Assembly (NCBI GenBank): GCA_028824125.1
Contig: JAPPES010000058.1
Span: forward strand, 1-64,000
Direction of reading: 5' to 3'
Source: Candidatus Poribacteria bacterium
GTDB lineage: Bacteria > Poribacteria > WGA-4E > WGA-3G
Length of the DNA: 64,000 nucleotides
Shown here: positions 25,414 to 34,759 of the stretch, in pieces
How positions within the stretch are numbered: the first letter of the stretch is position 1
Layout of the letters: each line of letters begins with the position of its first letter
Made by a program: the position numbers and the translations under genes
Notes under the pieces: model-generated
What the model saw: the letters and a program-made list of their open reading frames with translations, nothing else
Database searches by the model: none
Told to the model about the DNA's origin: nothing

Positions 25414-27774
25414 ATGAATTACAAAAACACCGTTAACATTTTTTCTGGCTTAATCTTATGTTTAATCGCTTGGACAGCAATAGCTTGGGGCGAGGGAGAA
25501 GATATGAATCCTTTAACACTTGAAGATTTGCTCAAATTTAACACATTTGTTGAGAGAGTCCCTATTGATATTACCGCCGATGGAAACTGGATTGCTTATA
25601 ACATGCAGAACAGGGAACAGTATGAAGGTGGTGGTGGGAACTCAGCCTATTCTAAAACAGGTGTGATGATTGAAATGGCGTCCGGAACGGTTTGGGTGAC
25701 GAATACGCGTACTGGTGAACATCGTAACCTCACTCCAGATTGGGGTTCAAGTTGGGCACCGAGATGGTCCCCTGATGGAACGCATCTCGCCTTTTTCTCA
25801 GATCGCACGGGTAAACCTCATCTGTATGTCTGGAACCGAGAGACTAACGACATGCAGGAGTTTGCATCGGCAACTGTCCGGACGTTCTTTGGTTTTGAGG
25901 TGCCGAAATGGACACCAGATGGACGTTTCGTTCTTTTCAAATCCGCTTCTTCAGAAGATATTCCAAATTTCGATGAAACTGTGCAAGACGAATCTCAAGT
26001 TTCACCTAAAACTTCACAAGAAACATCTTTCGTTGAAGTATGGGACTGGCCCAAAAGACAACTTAAACAACGAGAAAATGAGGTAGAAAACGGACAACTT
26101 CAAGAAAGTCAACACAGAGCAAAACATAAAAAATTAATAGTAGATGTGGTTATCGCGGATACGAAGGCCGGCAAAACATTCCCGCTGATGAAGGGATATG
26201 AGATTAGGAGCTTAGATATTGCTCCTAATGGTGAGCAAGTGGCTGTCACGGTTTATTTAGGATATGAAGCACCAACATCTCAACAACCGTTACATGATCT
26301 CTACGTCTTACCACTGTCAATGGCGTTAAACGATGTTTCGCGCACGAAAATTGAACCTCTTGTCCGGAAAATTCGGCTCGGATATTATGGAATTACTGTC
26401 AGTTGGTCACCGAATTCAAGATATTTTGCGTACACAACAGAAGGTGATCTGGCATCTGGAGATGCATACATCGTTGATATAGAAACTGGTATAGTTCGTA
26501 ATCTCACAGAAAATCTTGACGTTAACCTTGGACGACGGTATAAACCGCCTCTCTGGACGGCAGAAGGGGATGCTCTTCTCTGCATTGCGCGAGGACAAAT
26601 ATGGAAGGTGCCTCTGAACGGCAACGCGGTCCGAAACTTGACAGAAAACTTTGAGTTTTCTGCTCATGATGTATTTTACCCGAGCGAAGGGTATACACCT
26701 TGGACGGTTGATGACGCTGTTACAATAAAAGTTTATGACCACAAACGGAGCTGCCACAGCTATTATCGTCTATGTCTCAAGGAAAACACGGTTACACTTT
26801 TACGGGAAGAGGATAAGCATCGGATTGTTCACGCAGGCCGCTTTCATCAAGATGTGGCAGAGGAAACTGGGGAATTTATTTATGTTGTTGAAAGCAACCA
26901 AGAACCACCAAATATCTGGATGAGTGATGCTAATTTTGAATCTCCGCAGCAAATTACTGATATTAATCCACACTTAAAGGCAATTGACTTTGGCATAAGC
27001 GAACTTATTGAGTGGAAACTTGAAGACGGGCGAACGGTAAAAGGAATCCTCGTACTACCCCATGAGGCATCTGAGAAAAATCCTGCACCGATGATTGTAA
27101 GTGTCTATGCAGGAGATGAGCCTTCAACACAGATCAACACCTTTGCTTTTGGCGAGAACGTGGGAAGTGCCCATCCGGGTATGTTTGTCTCACGAGGCTA
27201 TGCACTTTTCTTGCCCGACTTCCCCGTCCCAGAGATTGAGCCGTCCAAGCAGTTTTCGAGTGTCGTTCTTCCAGGTGTTGACGCCGCAATTGCGACTAAA
27301 AAGGTGGATGCAGAACGGTTGGGAGTCATCGGTCATAGTTTCGGTGGTTATACCGTGAATGTCCTTGTCACACAAACAACACAATTTAAAGCAGCAGTCG
27401 CTTCTGCTTCTATAGGCAACTTAATCAGTGGATACCTTATTGAGCCTGGTGCCGGGCTGAGTACCGGCTGGCACGAGACTGGAGGAGCTGGGATGGGTGG
27501 CAGCTTATGGGAATTCCCGCAACGTTATATCGATGGTTCACCTGTCTTCCATCTGGATAAGGTTGAAACGCCTTTGCTTCTGATTCACGGAGACCAAGAT
27601 TTCGTTCCCTTTGAACAGGCGCAGGAAATGTTCATGGGACTTGCGCGCCTAAAAAAAGAAGTTGTGCTGTTGAAATACAAGGAAGCAGACCACTGGCCTG
27701 GCTTCTGGTCAAACGAAAAACTTGCCGATTATTGGGAACGTGTGTTAAACTGGTTCAGCGAATACCTGAAATAA
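25414..27774 (+). CDS. Secreted S9 (prolyl oligopeptidase) family peptidase, copy 1
   Basis: 786 residues. The N-terminal hydrophobic segment (about 1-28) is a signal peptide. A beta-propeller of PD40/WD40-like blades follows (APRWSPDGTHLAFFSDRTGK, VPKWTPDGRFVLFKS, SWSPNSRYFAYTT). The alpha/beta-hydrolase domain is C-terminal, with nucleophile Ser642 in GHSFGGY, Asp729 in HGDQDFVP and His about 760 in EADHWPG. Members cleave short peptides, often after proline. ATG 25414 is supported by alignment with copy 2, but there is no ribosome site and the promoter motif ends only 12 nt upstream, so the mRNA may be almost leaderless. An internal GGAG before ATG 25504 (residue 31), conserved in copy 2, could give a form without signal peptide. 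Confidence 0.88.
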   Translation: MNYKNTVNIFSGLILCLIAWTAIAWGEGEDMNPLTLEDLLKFNTFVERVPIDITADGNWIAYNMQNREQYEGGGGNSAYSKTGVMIEMASGTVWVTNTRTGEHRNLTPDWGSSWAPRWSPDGTHLAFFSDRTGKPHLYVWNRETNDMQEFASATVRTFFGFEVPKWTPDGRFVLFKSASSEDIPNFDETVQDESQVSPKTSQETSFVEVWDWPKRQLKQRENEVENGQLQESQHRAKHKKLIVDVVIADTKAGKTFPLMKGYEIRSLDIAPNGEQVAVTVYLGYEAPTSQQPLHDLYVLPLSMALNDVSRTKIEPLVRKIRLGYYGITVSWSPNSRYFAYTTEGDLASGDAYIVDIETGIVRNLTENLDVNLGRRYKPPLWTAEGDALLCIARGQIWKVPLNGNAVRNLTENFEFSAHDVFYPSEGYTPWTVDDAVTIKVYDHKRSCHSYYRLCLKENTVTLLREEDKHRIVHAGRFHQDVAEETGEFIYVVESNQEPPNIWMSDANFESPQQITDINPHLKAIDFGISELIEWKLEDGRTVKGILVLPHEASEKNPAPMIVSVYAGDEPSTQINTFAFGENVGSAHPGMFVSRGYALFLPDFPVPEIEPSKQFSSVVLPGVDAAIATKKVDAERLGVIGHSFGGYTVNVLVTQTTQFKAAVASASIGNLISGYLIEPGAGLSTGWHETGGAGMGGSLWEFPQRYIDGSPVFHLDKVETPLLLIHGDQDFVPFEQAQEMFMGLARLKKEVVLLKYKEADHWPGFWSNEKLADYWERVLNWFSEYLK

Positions 27775-27928
27775 CGCGAGTTTGAGATAAAAGCGTATAA
27801 CATTCATCGGTGTTAAACGAGAACAGATGAATGTTAAAATACCCCAGACGCAATCGGCGGTTTATCGTGAGTCGGAACCCTTCCCTCCATAAAATAACGA
27901 CTAAAAATTCAAATTTTTTTCCTCATGA

Positions 27929-27955
27929 TGCACGTTTTTTGGTCAAACTTTCGTC
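27929..27955 (+). promoter_or_regulatory. Conserved ECF-like promoter motif, copy 2
   Basis: TGCACG (27929-27934), 17 nt, CGTC (27952-27955). It precedes sigma-TPR copy 1 by about 225 nt, and the MITE-like element 28040-28158 now lies between them. If a sigma factor of this array recognises the motif, this would be autoregulation. Apart from this motif and the MITE I see nothing definite in the 405-nt gap 27775-28179. Confidence 0.55.
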
Positions 27956-28039
27956 AATTAGTACAGTGTCAACCGTTTCGCACTGTTTATTTTCCAAACT
28001 TAACATTGATCGTGTCTTTTAGTAAATGCAAACACGATC

Positions 28040-28158
28040 TAATACCAGTTCTAACATATAATGTCTCTTTTTGTAGCACAAACTGTTAGTTTGTGTCCTG
28101 AAGAATGACTACCATAACAACCGTCCATGAGACAATAATTTATAGAAATGGTATAATT
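28040..28158 (+). mobile_element. MITE-like element A with outward extended -10
   Basis: The left end TAATACCAGTTCTAA (28040-28054) and the right end, containing AGAAATGGTATAATT (to 28158), are imperfect inverted repeats of the ATACCA-TTCTGA type also seen at 34760-34918 and 38987-39138. The right end contains TGGTATAAT, an extended -10 hexamer (TATAAT at 28152-28157) pointing at the sigma gene. Inside, at 28076-28096, is the palindrome GCACAAACT / AGTTTGTGt shared with 46775-46795. Confidence 0.65.
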
Positions 28159-28179
28159 TGTTCAATAGGAGAAAGTTTC

Positions 28180-29880
28180 GTGGAAAGAGAAGATGATGTT
28201 GAACTCATTCGCAGAATCTTATCGGGTGACGACGCTGCGTTTAACATTTTGGTCGAAAAATACCAAGAGAGCATCCATGCCCTTGCATGGCGGAAAATTC
28301 GAGATTTTCACTATGCGGAAGAGATTATGCAAGACACTTTCCTTAAGGCATACAAAAAACTTCCGACACTCAAGAATCCCAATCAATTTGCTGGGTGGCT
28401 CCATGTCATCGCAAATCATCTTTGCATTGATTGGGTCCGAAAGCAAAAGCCTGCAATGCAATCCCTGGAGGACACACGTTTGGAAGAAATCGAGGAATCC
28501 TCTTATACACAACATATTTCGGAACAGCGGATGACAGAGAGATCCGAGTATTGCCAGGAACTTGTGAAAAATCTTTTGGAAAAACTGCCAGAAAATGAAC
28601 GTACAGTCATAACACTCTACTATTTTGACGAAATGTCAACGAAAGAGATCGGTGAATTCATGGGGGTGTCGGTGAATACAATTACAAGCCGACTCCAACG
28701 CGCACGAAAACGTTTACAAACTGATCGGGAACTCTTAGATCAAGAATTCTTTAGTTATTTAGAATTATCTGACAGTCTGAAGGAGAATATTATGAGTCAA
28801 TTAGAGCAACTTCGCAACAAGTTCAATTCATTCATGGAAAAAGTAAAATCTGACCCCGCATCAAGAGAGGATATTCTTAAGGAAGCATCCAACGAGATTG
28901 AAAATTCGCTTAAAGGTGAGATCACATCTGAGTTGGCGCATCTCGTAGTTGATGATATATACCCATGCATGGGCAAACTTGGAATGGAAAAACGGGTATC
29001 TTTACTCCGTAAGTATATGGATAACACGTTAGATGAAAAGGAGCGTTACTGGGCGCATAGGGGGTTAGTCAATAGTCTCGCTTTTTTGCGAAGAAATCGA
29101 GAAGCTATTGAAGAGCAGACGCTTCTTTACCGTTGGGCATGCAAGCAGTCAGAAAAATTTGTGTTAAGAATTATTTCTAATCTGAGTGTTGCCGGATGTT
29201 GGAAAGCGGAAGGTCGGACTGACGACTGGATAAAACTTTATAATGAGGCATCTCAACGATTAGAAAATCCTGAAGTGAGCGGCTACACCCGCTGCGATTT
29301 TCTGCAAATGGGAGCAGAAATCTTACGATCTTACGACCGGCTTGATGAGGCACTTCTCGGAATAGAAAAGTTGGAAAATGCTAACAAAGAACCGAAACGG
29401 AGTTATTATTTTCGATTCTGGTTGGCTGTAAGAACGAATCGACTCCTGTTGTATAGCAAATTGGAAGATTGGGACCGTTTCGATCAAGTCTTTACAGAAA
29501 CGAACACATATATAGAGGGAGAGTTAAAACAACTGGATGCTGGTTTCCCTGTAAATGTTTACGAACTTACATGGGCTGCTCACGATTTAGGTTGTTGTCT
29601 CGTATGGAGTAAAAAGTATAGTGAAGCGAAACATATTCTACAAATCGCTATCGATTTAGGGAATGAAAACCATTATGGACATTTTCAGCTTGCTGTGAGC
29701 ATCTGGGCATCTGAGAAGGATAGAGAAAAAACTTTGCATCATTTAAAGATTGCTCAGGGTGACTATATCGTAGATTCCTATAATTATCAGGATTCCTACT
29801 ACCCCACATTCCTCAAAACACCTGAATTTTCGGATGTAAAGGGTGATCCGGAGTTTCTGAAGGTTCTGGGACAGAAGTAG
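28180..29880 (+). CDS. ECF-type sigma factor fused to a C-terminal helical-repeat domain, copy 1
   Basis: 566 residues from GTG 28180, preceded by AGGAG eight bases upstream. An upstream in-frame ATG (28105) lies inside the MITE and adds 25 residues absent from copy 2, so I reject it. Sigma region 2 is at about 6-95 (EEIMQDTFLKAYKKL, FAGWLHVIANHLCIDWVRK). Region 4 is at about 135-185 (LPENERTVITLYYFDEMSTK, GVSVNTITSRLQRARKRL). Residues 205-566 are helical with TPR-like spacing (REAIEEQTLLYRWACKQSEK, LLGIEKLENAN). AAGGAG plus an in-frame ATG at 28792 could start the C-terminal part separately. No anti-sigma gene adjoins it, so the extension may hold the regulatory role. Confidence 0.88.
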   Translation: MEREDDVELIRRILSGDDAAFNILVEKYQESIHALAWRKIRDFHYAEEIMQDTFLKAYKKLPTLKNPNQFAGWLHVIANHLCIDWVRKQKPAMQSLEDTRLEEIEESSYTQHISEQRMTERSEYCQELVKNLLEKLPENERTVITLYYFDEMSTKEIGEFMGVSVNTITSRLQRARKRLQTDRELLDQEFFSYLELSDSLKENIMSQLEQLRNKFNSFMEKVKSDPASREDILKEASNEIENSLKGEITSELAHLVVDDIYPCMGKLGMEKRVSLLRKYMDNTLDEKERYWAHRGLVNSLAFLRRNREAIEEQTLLYRWACKQSEKFVLRIISNLSVAGCWKAEGRTDDWIKLYNEASQRLENPEVSGYTRCDFLQMGAEILRSYDRLDEALLGIEKLENANKEPKRSYYFRFWLAVRTNRLLLYSKLEDWDRFDQVFTETNTYIEGELKQLDAGFPVNVYELTWAAHDLGCCLVWSKKYSEAKHILQIAIDLGNENHYGHFQLAVSIWASEKDREKTLHHLKIAQGDYIVDSYNYQDSYYPTFLKTPEFSDVKGDPEFLKVLGQK

Positions 29881-29926
29881 GATAAATTGTCCTTTTACAT
29901 ACTTGCATTCGGTGTTGATTCTCCGC

Positions 29927-30173
29927 AATTGACGGCTATGGGTTTCATCTACACTCTACCCATAACTGTCAACTTAAGAAAAAATGCTGGGTTATCCCTT
30001 GTAGGAGCGACCTCCCGATCGCGACCAGGAGGTCGCTCCTACAGAAGAATTGTCCTCTGCACTCAACCCGAGATTCAGGTAACTCATCGGCTAAACCTCT
30101 ACAATAAATGGGTTTATTCTCTTAAGTTGACGGTTATGGGTTTCGTTTACGCTCTACCCATAGCCGTCAACTT
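29927..30173. repeat. Nested palindromes: two 16-18 bp hairpins around a TGTAGGAGCGACCTCC palindrome
   Basis: Hairpin 1 is AATTGACGGCTATGGGT (29927-29943) with ACCCATAACTGTCAACTT (29958-29975). Hairpin 2 is AAGTTGACGGTTATGGGT (30124-30141) with ACCCATAGCCGTCAACTT (30156-30173). Between them, 30000-30043 is a perfect palindrome of TGTAGGAGCGACCTCC with its reverse complement. This compound repeat fills most of the 399-nt gap between the sigma gene and peptidase copy 2; the rest is the promoter motif. Confidence 0.8.
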
Positions 30174-30194
30174 ATGAATTTATTTTTTGCATAA

Positions 30195-30221
30195 TGCACG
30201 TTTTCTGATCAAAGCTTCGTC
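30195..30221 (+). promoter_or_regulatory. Conserved ECF-like promoter motif, copy 3
   Basis: TGCACG (30195-30200), 17 nt, CGTC (30218-30221), upstream of S9 peptidase copy 2. Here a leader of about 50 nt with GGGAGAAG precedes the ATG at 30280, unlike copy 1, where that stretch is missing. Confidence 0.6.
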
Positions 30222-30279
30222 TTTAAATATTGGAGGGTGTGAACCGTATTATTAATTTTACGTATGGGAGAAGAATAGA

Positions 30280-32616
30280 ATGAATTTCAAAAACATTGTT
30301 AACATTTGCTATGGCTTATTCTTATGTTTTGCGGCTTTTACGTCAACAACCATTAGCGAGGGAGAAGAAATGAATCCTTTAACACTTGATGATTTGCTCA
30401 AATTTAACACATTTGTTGGGCGCGTTCCCATTGATATTACCTCCGACGGAAACTGGATTGCCTACAACACACAGAACCGTGAACAGTATGAAGGTGGAGG
30501 CGGAGACTCAATTTATTCTAAAACAGGTGTGATGATTGAAATGGCGTACGGAACAGTTTGGGTGACGAATACGCGTACGAGTGAACATCGTAACCTCACT
30601 CATGATTGGGGTTCAAGTTGGGCACCGAGATGGTCTCCGCAGGGAACGCATCTCGCATTTTACTCAGATCGGATGGGTAAGCCCTATTTGTATGTCTGGA
30701 ACCGAGAATCTGACGACATGCAGGAGTTTGCATCGGCAACTGTTCAGACGTTCTTTGGTTTTGAGGTGCCGAAATGGACACCAGATGGACGGTTTGTTCT
30801 TTTCAAATCCATTTCCGCGATAGATACCCCCATCAAAGAGGAATCTGAGGAAAACAAACCTAAAATTTCGCCTAAACCTTCCTTTGTTGAAGTTTGGGAT
30901 TGGCCCAAAAATCGATTTCAAAAACGAGAAGATGAGTCAACACAAGAAAACGAGCAACCTAAAGCAATAGAACGTGGAAGATCAAATAAAAACATGGTTA
31001 TTGCTGACACTAAGACTGGCAAAACACTGCCATTGATGAAAGAATATAACATTAGGAGTTTCGATATTGCGCCTAACGGGGAATATGTTGCTGTTACGGT
31101 TTGCTTAGGATCCGAAACACCCGATGCGCAACAACAGATATTTGATCTCTACATCTTTCCACTGCCAAAGGAGTTAAGTGAGGTTTCCTCCACGGAAATT
31201 GAACCTCTTGTACGGAAGATACGTCTTGCGTACGGAATTACTGTTAATTGGTCGCCGGACTCAAAACACGTTGCATGGACAACCGGCGGTGAGGGAGGTA
31301 AATTAGCATCAGGGAATGCTTATGTTGTTAACGTAGAGACAGGCATGGTCCGTAATCTCACGGAAGGCCTTGACGTTGACCTCGGACGATTATATAAACC
31401 CCCACTCTGGACAGCAGAAGGGGATGCTCTTCTCTGCATTGCGCGAGGACAAATATGGAAAGTGCCTCTGAACGGCGACGCGGTCCAAAACTTGACGAAA
31501 GATTTTGAGTTTTCAGCTCATGATGTATTCTATCCAAGCGAAGGGTCCACACCCTTGACGGTAAACAACGCCATCACAATAAACACTTATGATCACGGTT
31601 TCTATCGTCTGAGCCTCATGGATGACACAATTACGCTTCTGCACAAAGACGAACATCGAAATGTTCACGCAGGCCGCTTTCATCAAGATGTGGCAGAGGA
31701 AACCGGGGAATTTATTTATGTTATGGAAAACAACCAAGAACCGCAGAATATCTGGATGAGCGATGCTGCTTTTGAATCTCCGCGGCAAATTACAGATATC
31801 AATCCACACTTAAAGACAATTGACTTTGGCACAAGCGAACTTATTGAGTGGACCCTTGAGGATGGACAAACAGTTAAAGGGATCCTCGTGCTACCGCCTG
31901 AGGCATCTGAGAAAAATCCTGCACCGATGATTGTAAGTGTCTATGCAGGAGAAGATCCTTCGACACAGATCAACACCTTTGCTTTTGGGGAGAACATAGG
32001 GGGTGCCCATCCGGGTATGTTTGTCTCACGAGGCTATGCCCTTTTCTTGCCCGACTTCCCCGTCCCGAAGATTGAGCCGTCCAAGCAATTTTCAAGCGTC
32101 CTTCTTCCAGGAATTGACGCCGCAATTGCGACTAAAAAGGTGGATCCCGAATGGTTGGGCGTCATCGGTCACAGTTTCGGTGGATATACTGTAAATGTGC
32201 TTATCACACAAACAACACGATTTAAAGCAGCAGTCGCTGCTGCATCTATAGGCAACTTAATCAGTGGATACCTTAATAGTGGACTTGGTGTCGGTTGGCA
32301 CGAGGCGGGACAAGCCGGAATGGGTGGTTCCTTATGGGAATTTCCACAACGTTATATTGATGGTTCACCAGTCTTCCATCTGGATAAAGTTGAGACTCCT
32401 TTGCTTTTGATTCACGGAGATCAAGATTTCATCCCCTTTGAACAGGCGCAGGAAATGTTCATTGGGCTTGCAAATCTTGAGAAAGAGGTTGTGTTGTTGA
32501 AATACAAGGAAGCAGACCATTGGCAGGGCTTCTGGTCAAACGAAAAACTTGCCGATTATTGGGAGCGGGTACTAAATTGGTTTGACGAATATCTAAAATC
32601 GGAGAAAGCTAATTAA
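30280..32616 (+). CDS. Secreted S9 (prolyl oligopeptidase) family peptidase, copy 2
   Basis: 778 residues and a close paralogue of copy 1. Signal peptide about 1-26; propeller blades (APRWSPQGTHLAFYSDRMGK, VPKWTPDGRFVLFKS, NWSPDSKHVAWTT); hydrolase domain with Ser632 in GHSFGGY, Asp in HGDQDFIP, and His in EADHWQG. The middle linker (about 185-235) is Glu/Lys/Pro-rich and differs most from copy 1. GGGAGAAG precedes the ATG. The stop overlaps the start of DUF5916 copy 2 (TAATG), so a secreted peptidase and an outer-membrane barrel are made from one message, behind the shared promoter motif. Confidence 0.88.
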   Translation: MNFKNIVNICYGLFLCFAAFTSTTISEGEEMNPLTLDDLLKFNTFVGRVPIDITSDGNWIAYNTQNREQYEGGGGDSIYSKTGVMIEMAYGTVWVTNTRTSEHRNLTHDWGSSWAPRWSPQGTHLAFYSDRMGKPYLYVWNRESDDMQEFASATVQTFFGFEVPKWTPDGRFVLFKSISAIDTPIKEESEENKPKISPKPSFVEVWDWPKNRFQKREDESTQENEQPKAIERGRSNKNMVIADTKTGKTLPLMKEYNIRSFDIAPNGEYVAVTVCLGSETPDAQQQIFDLYIFPLPKELSEVSSTEIEPLVRKIRLAYGITVNWSPDSKHVAWTTGGEGGKLASGNAYVVNVETGMVRNLTEGLDVDLGRLYKPPLWTAEGDALLCIARGQIWKVPLNGDAVQNLTKDFEFSAHDVFYPSEGSTPLTVNNAITINTYDHGFYRLSLMDDTITLLHKDEHRNVHAGRFHQDVAEETGEFIYVMENNQEPQNIWMSDAAFESPRQITDINPHLKTIDFGTSELIEWTLEDGQTVKGILVLPPEASEKNPAPMIVSVYAGEDPSTQINTFAFGENIGGAHPGMFVSRGYALFLPDFPVPKIEPSKQFSSVLLPGIDAAIATKKVDPEWLGVIGHSFGGYTVNVLITQTTRFKAAVAAASIGNLISGYLNSGLGVGWHEAGQAGMGGSLWEFPQRYIDGSPVFHLDKVETPLLLIHGDQDFIPFEQAQEMFIGLANLEKEVVLLKYKEADHWQGFWSNEKLADYWERVLNWFDEYLKSEKAN

Positions 32617-34625
32617 TGAAACTACAAAAAACTTATGCGATAGCGCTGTTCATAACACTATCGCTTATTTTAACCGTAAACGGACAGAACGTAGCAGCAC
32701 AAAACATACAAACCGTTAAAAAAGAACTCCCCGCAGTCAAAACCGAACAACCACCTACCATTGATGGTATCCTCAACGATGCTTGCTGGCAAAACACGCC
32801 ACAAGCCGTTGGTTTTACTGATGAACGTACCGAAAAACCGGCTAAGAATCAGTCCGTTGGTAGGATCGTTTACACAGATAAAGCTATCTACGTTGGGCTT
32901 CACCTCTATGACGATATGCCCGACAAAATTGTGGCGCGACAAACCAAAGATCAAACCGGCATTGGTGGAGAAGACTGGGTTTCCTTTAGTCTTGACCCAT
33001 TCCACACACACCAGTTTTCTGATAGAAATTTCTTCATGGTAAATCCACTTGGGACGAAATTTGCGCATCTCGCTACAGGACGTGCTGCAAAAAGCGAATG
33101 GATTGGACTATGGAAAGCGGCAGCCCAGATTGTCCAAGACGGATGGGTTGTAGAAATGGAAATCCCATGGCAGATATTGGATTACCCCGACACAACCGAA
33201 CCTATTCGGATGGGCATCAATCTTGATAGATTTCAACAGCGCACTGGAGAACGTTCATGGTGGTGTAATCTTGGGGTTCAAGAATTCCGAGAAAACGATG
33301 GGCATTGGATTGATGTGCTACCCCCACCACGAAAGCGTGACCTAAAATTTTTACCCTATCTGATTAGCGGCATTAGTGAAACAGAAACTTCTGTAGGAGC
33401 GACCTCCGAGTCGCGAAGAAAATATACTGCCCGTGCGGGAGCAGACCTACGCTATGAAGTAACACCACAACTACGCCTCATCGGCACAGCCAACCCAGAT
33501 TTTGATAACATTGAACAATCTGTGGAAGGTATTGATTTTTCTTACAGTGAACGTTATGTAGATGACCGACGTCCTTTCTTTTCTGAAGGTGGGAATGTCT
33601 ACAATCTCGGTAATCTTTTCTATTCGCGTAGGATAATGGATATGGACGGAGGACTTAAACTCTTTGGAAAAGTAGCAAAAAACACATCAGTCGGCACATT
33701 AGGCACCTATCACCGTAACAACCAGAACTTTATCCTACGCGCAAAACAATCCTTCACAGCTACTTCTCACATCATCGCGGGGTTCCTAACGCACCATCGT
33801 CCCGACACAGATACAAACAGTGTAGGTCGTCTTTCAGGTAGTGTTAGGCACGGTAAGTTTTCAGCAGAATCAAGTTTCACCCAAAGTTGGGAAGGGGAGT
33901 CAGATGGAAGAACAGGAAATGCCTATGTAAAATACAATGGATCGCTTTTTCAATCAACGTTATTTGGGTATTTTGTGGATCCAGATTTCGTAAATAACCT
34001 CGGTTATCAACCCTTCACCAGCCTCCGTGGCGGTGGCGTAGAAGGAATTATCTCAAACGAATGGCGGCAGGGCTTAATCCGTAGTATTTTCGTTGGAGCC
34101 AATTTCATAGCTGCTAACAATTACGATGGTGAACTGTTTCAGCAAGACGTCTCTGTCTTTTCAAATTTCTCGACACATAGTGATTATGGACTTTCTATTA
34201 ATTGGTATGGCGGACGATTTCAAGAATTCACAGATAGTGTCTTTAGCATCAGATTAAGCGCGCGTAATTCGGATCAGTTCAACAATGTCAATGTTAGCTA
34301 TAATTGGGGTGAACAAGCGGATAAGCGGATTCATCGCGTCAGTGGAAATCTAAATCTCCGTGCTTACGGCTTCACTGCAGGACTCTCCTCCAGTATTCAA
34401 TGGCATTTTGAAAGACGCTATCAGCAGATCCTAACCCTCGGCTATGATTTCAGTCCCGCCTTAAGCCTCGGTAGCCGTTTAATTTGGCAAGTAGAAGGAT
34501 TTAATATCTACTTCGCGTTGCGCCGCTCCGGGTATGCTGGCACAGACTTTTTTATCATCCTCGGAGATCCAAATGCATCCAAATTCAAACAACGTCTGGT
34601 AGCAAAAGTTATCCGGGCATTTTAG
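32616..34625 (+). CDS. CBM9-like / DUF5916 outer-membrane protein, copy 2
   Basis: 669 residues. Signal peptide about 1-29; CBM9-like domain about 40-215 (PPTIDGILNDACWQNTPQAV, WVVEMEIPWQILDYPDTT); DUF5916 barrel-like region about 230-669, ending FKQRLVAKVIRAF. It carries the same in-frame repeat as copy 1 (33392-33416, SVGATSESR). The last 320 bp are nearly the same as those of copy 3, far closer than the rest of the genes. ATG 32616 overlaps the peptidase stop; GGAG lies 10 bases upstream within the peptidase gene. Confidence 0.87.
   Translation: MKLQKTYAIALFITLSLILTVNGQNVAAQNIQTVKKELPAVKTEQPPTIDGILNDACWQNTPQAVGFTDERTEKPAKNQSVGRIVYTDKAIYVGLHLYDDMPDKIVARQTKDQTGIGGEDWVSFSLDPFHTHQFSDRNFFMVNPLGTKFAHLATGRAAKSEWIGLWKAAAQIVQDGWVVEMEIPWQILDYPDTTEPIRMGINLDRFQQRTGERSWWCNLGVQEFRENDGHWIDVLPPPRKRDLKFLPYLISGISETETSVGATSESRRKYTARAGADLRYEVTPQLRLIGTANPDFDNIEQSVEGIDFSYSERYVDDRRPFFSEGGNVYNLGNLFYSRRIMDMDGGLKLFGKVAKNTSVGTLGTYHRNNQNFILRAKQSFTATSHIIAGFLTHHRPDTDTNSVGRLSGSVRHGKFSAESSFTQSWEGESDGRTGNAYVKYNGSLFQSTLFGYFVDPDFVNNLGYQPFTSLRGGGVEGIISNEWRQGLIRSIFVGANFIAANNYDGELFQQDVSVFSNFSTHSDYGLSINWYGGRFQEFTDSVFSIRLSARNSDQFNNVNVSYNWGEQADKRIHRVSGNLNLRAYGFTAGLSSSIQWHFERRYQQILTLGYDFSPALSLGSRLIWQVEGFNIYFALRRSGYAGTDFFIILGDPNASKFKQRLVAKVIRAF
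33392..33416 (+). repeat. TGTAGGAGCGACCTCC-family repeat inside a coding frame
   Basis: The same 25-nt unit as 23952-23976, in the same frame and at the homologous position of DUF5916 copy 2, so the insertion predates the split of copies 1 and 2 or was spread by conversion. Confidence 0.9.
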
Positions 34626-34698
34626 TATCGTAATTAAAAGGTAACGCACTGCACACCTTATGTGCCAAATTAACGTGTAATATATGCGTCAACATCAA

Positions 34699-34728
34699 TT
34701 TAGGCGGGATCTCTGTGTTCCGCCTAAA
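34699..34728. terminator. 9-bp hairpin downstream of DUF5916 copy 2
   Basis: TTTAGGCGG (34699-34707) pairs perfectly with CCGCCTAAA (34720-34728), with a 12-nt loop and no clear T tract. It could end the peptidase-DUF5916 transcript. In the 388-nt gap 34626-35013 only this hairpin and MITE-like element B are recognisable. Confidence 0.4.
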
Positions 34729-34759
34729 ATGTCTAAACAAACAGTATTATCATTCTAAA

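Noticed and set aside
28105-28179. Upstream extension of sigma-TPR copy 1 from ATG 28105
   Set aside because: It lies within MITE-like element A, has no counterpart in copy 2, and GTG 28180 has a well-placed AGGAG.
29927-30173. CRISPR-like array
   Set aside because: Only two copies of a hairpin with unequal surroundings, each palindromic over its whole length; no regular spacers and no cas genes.
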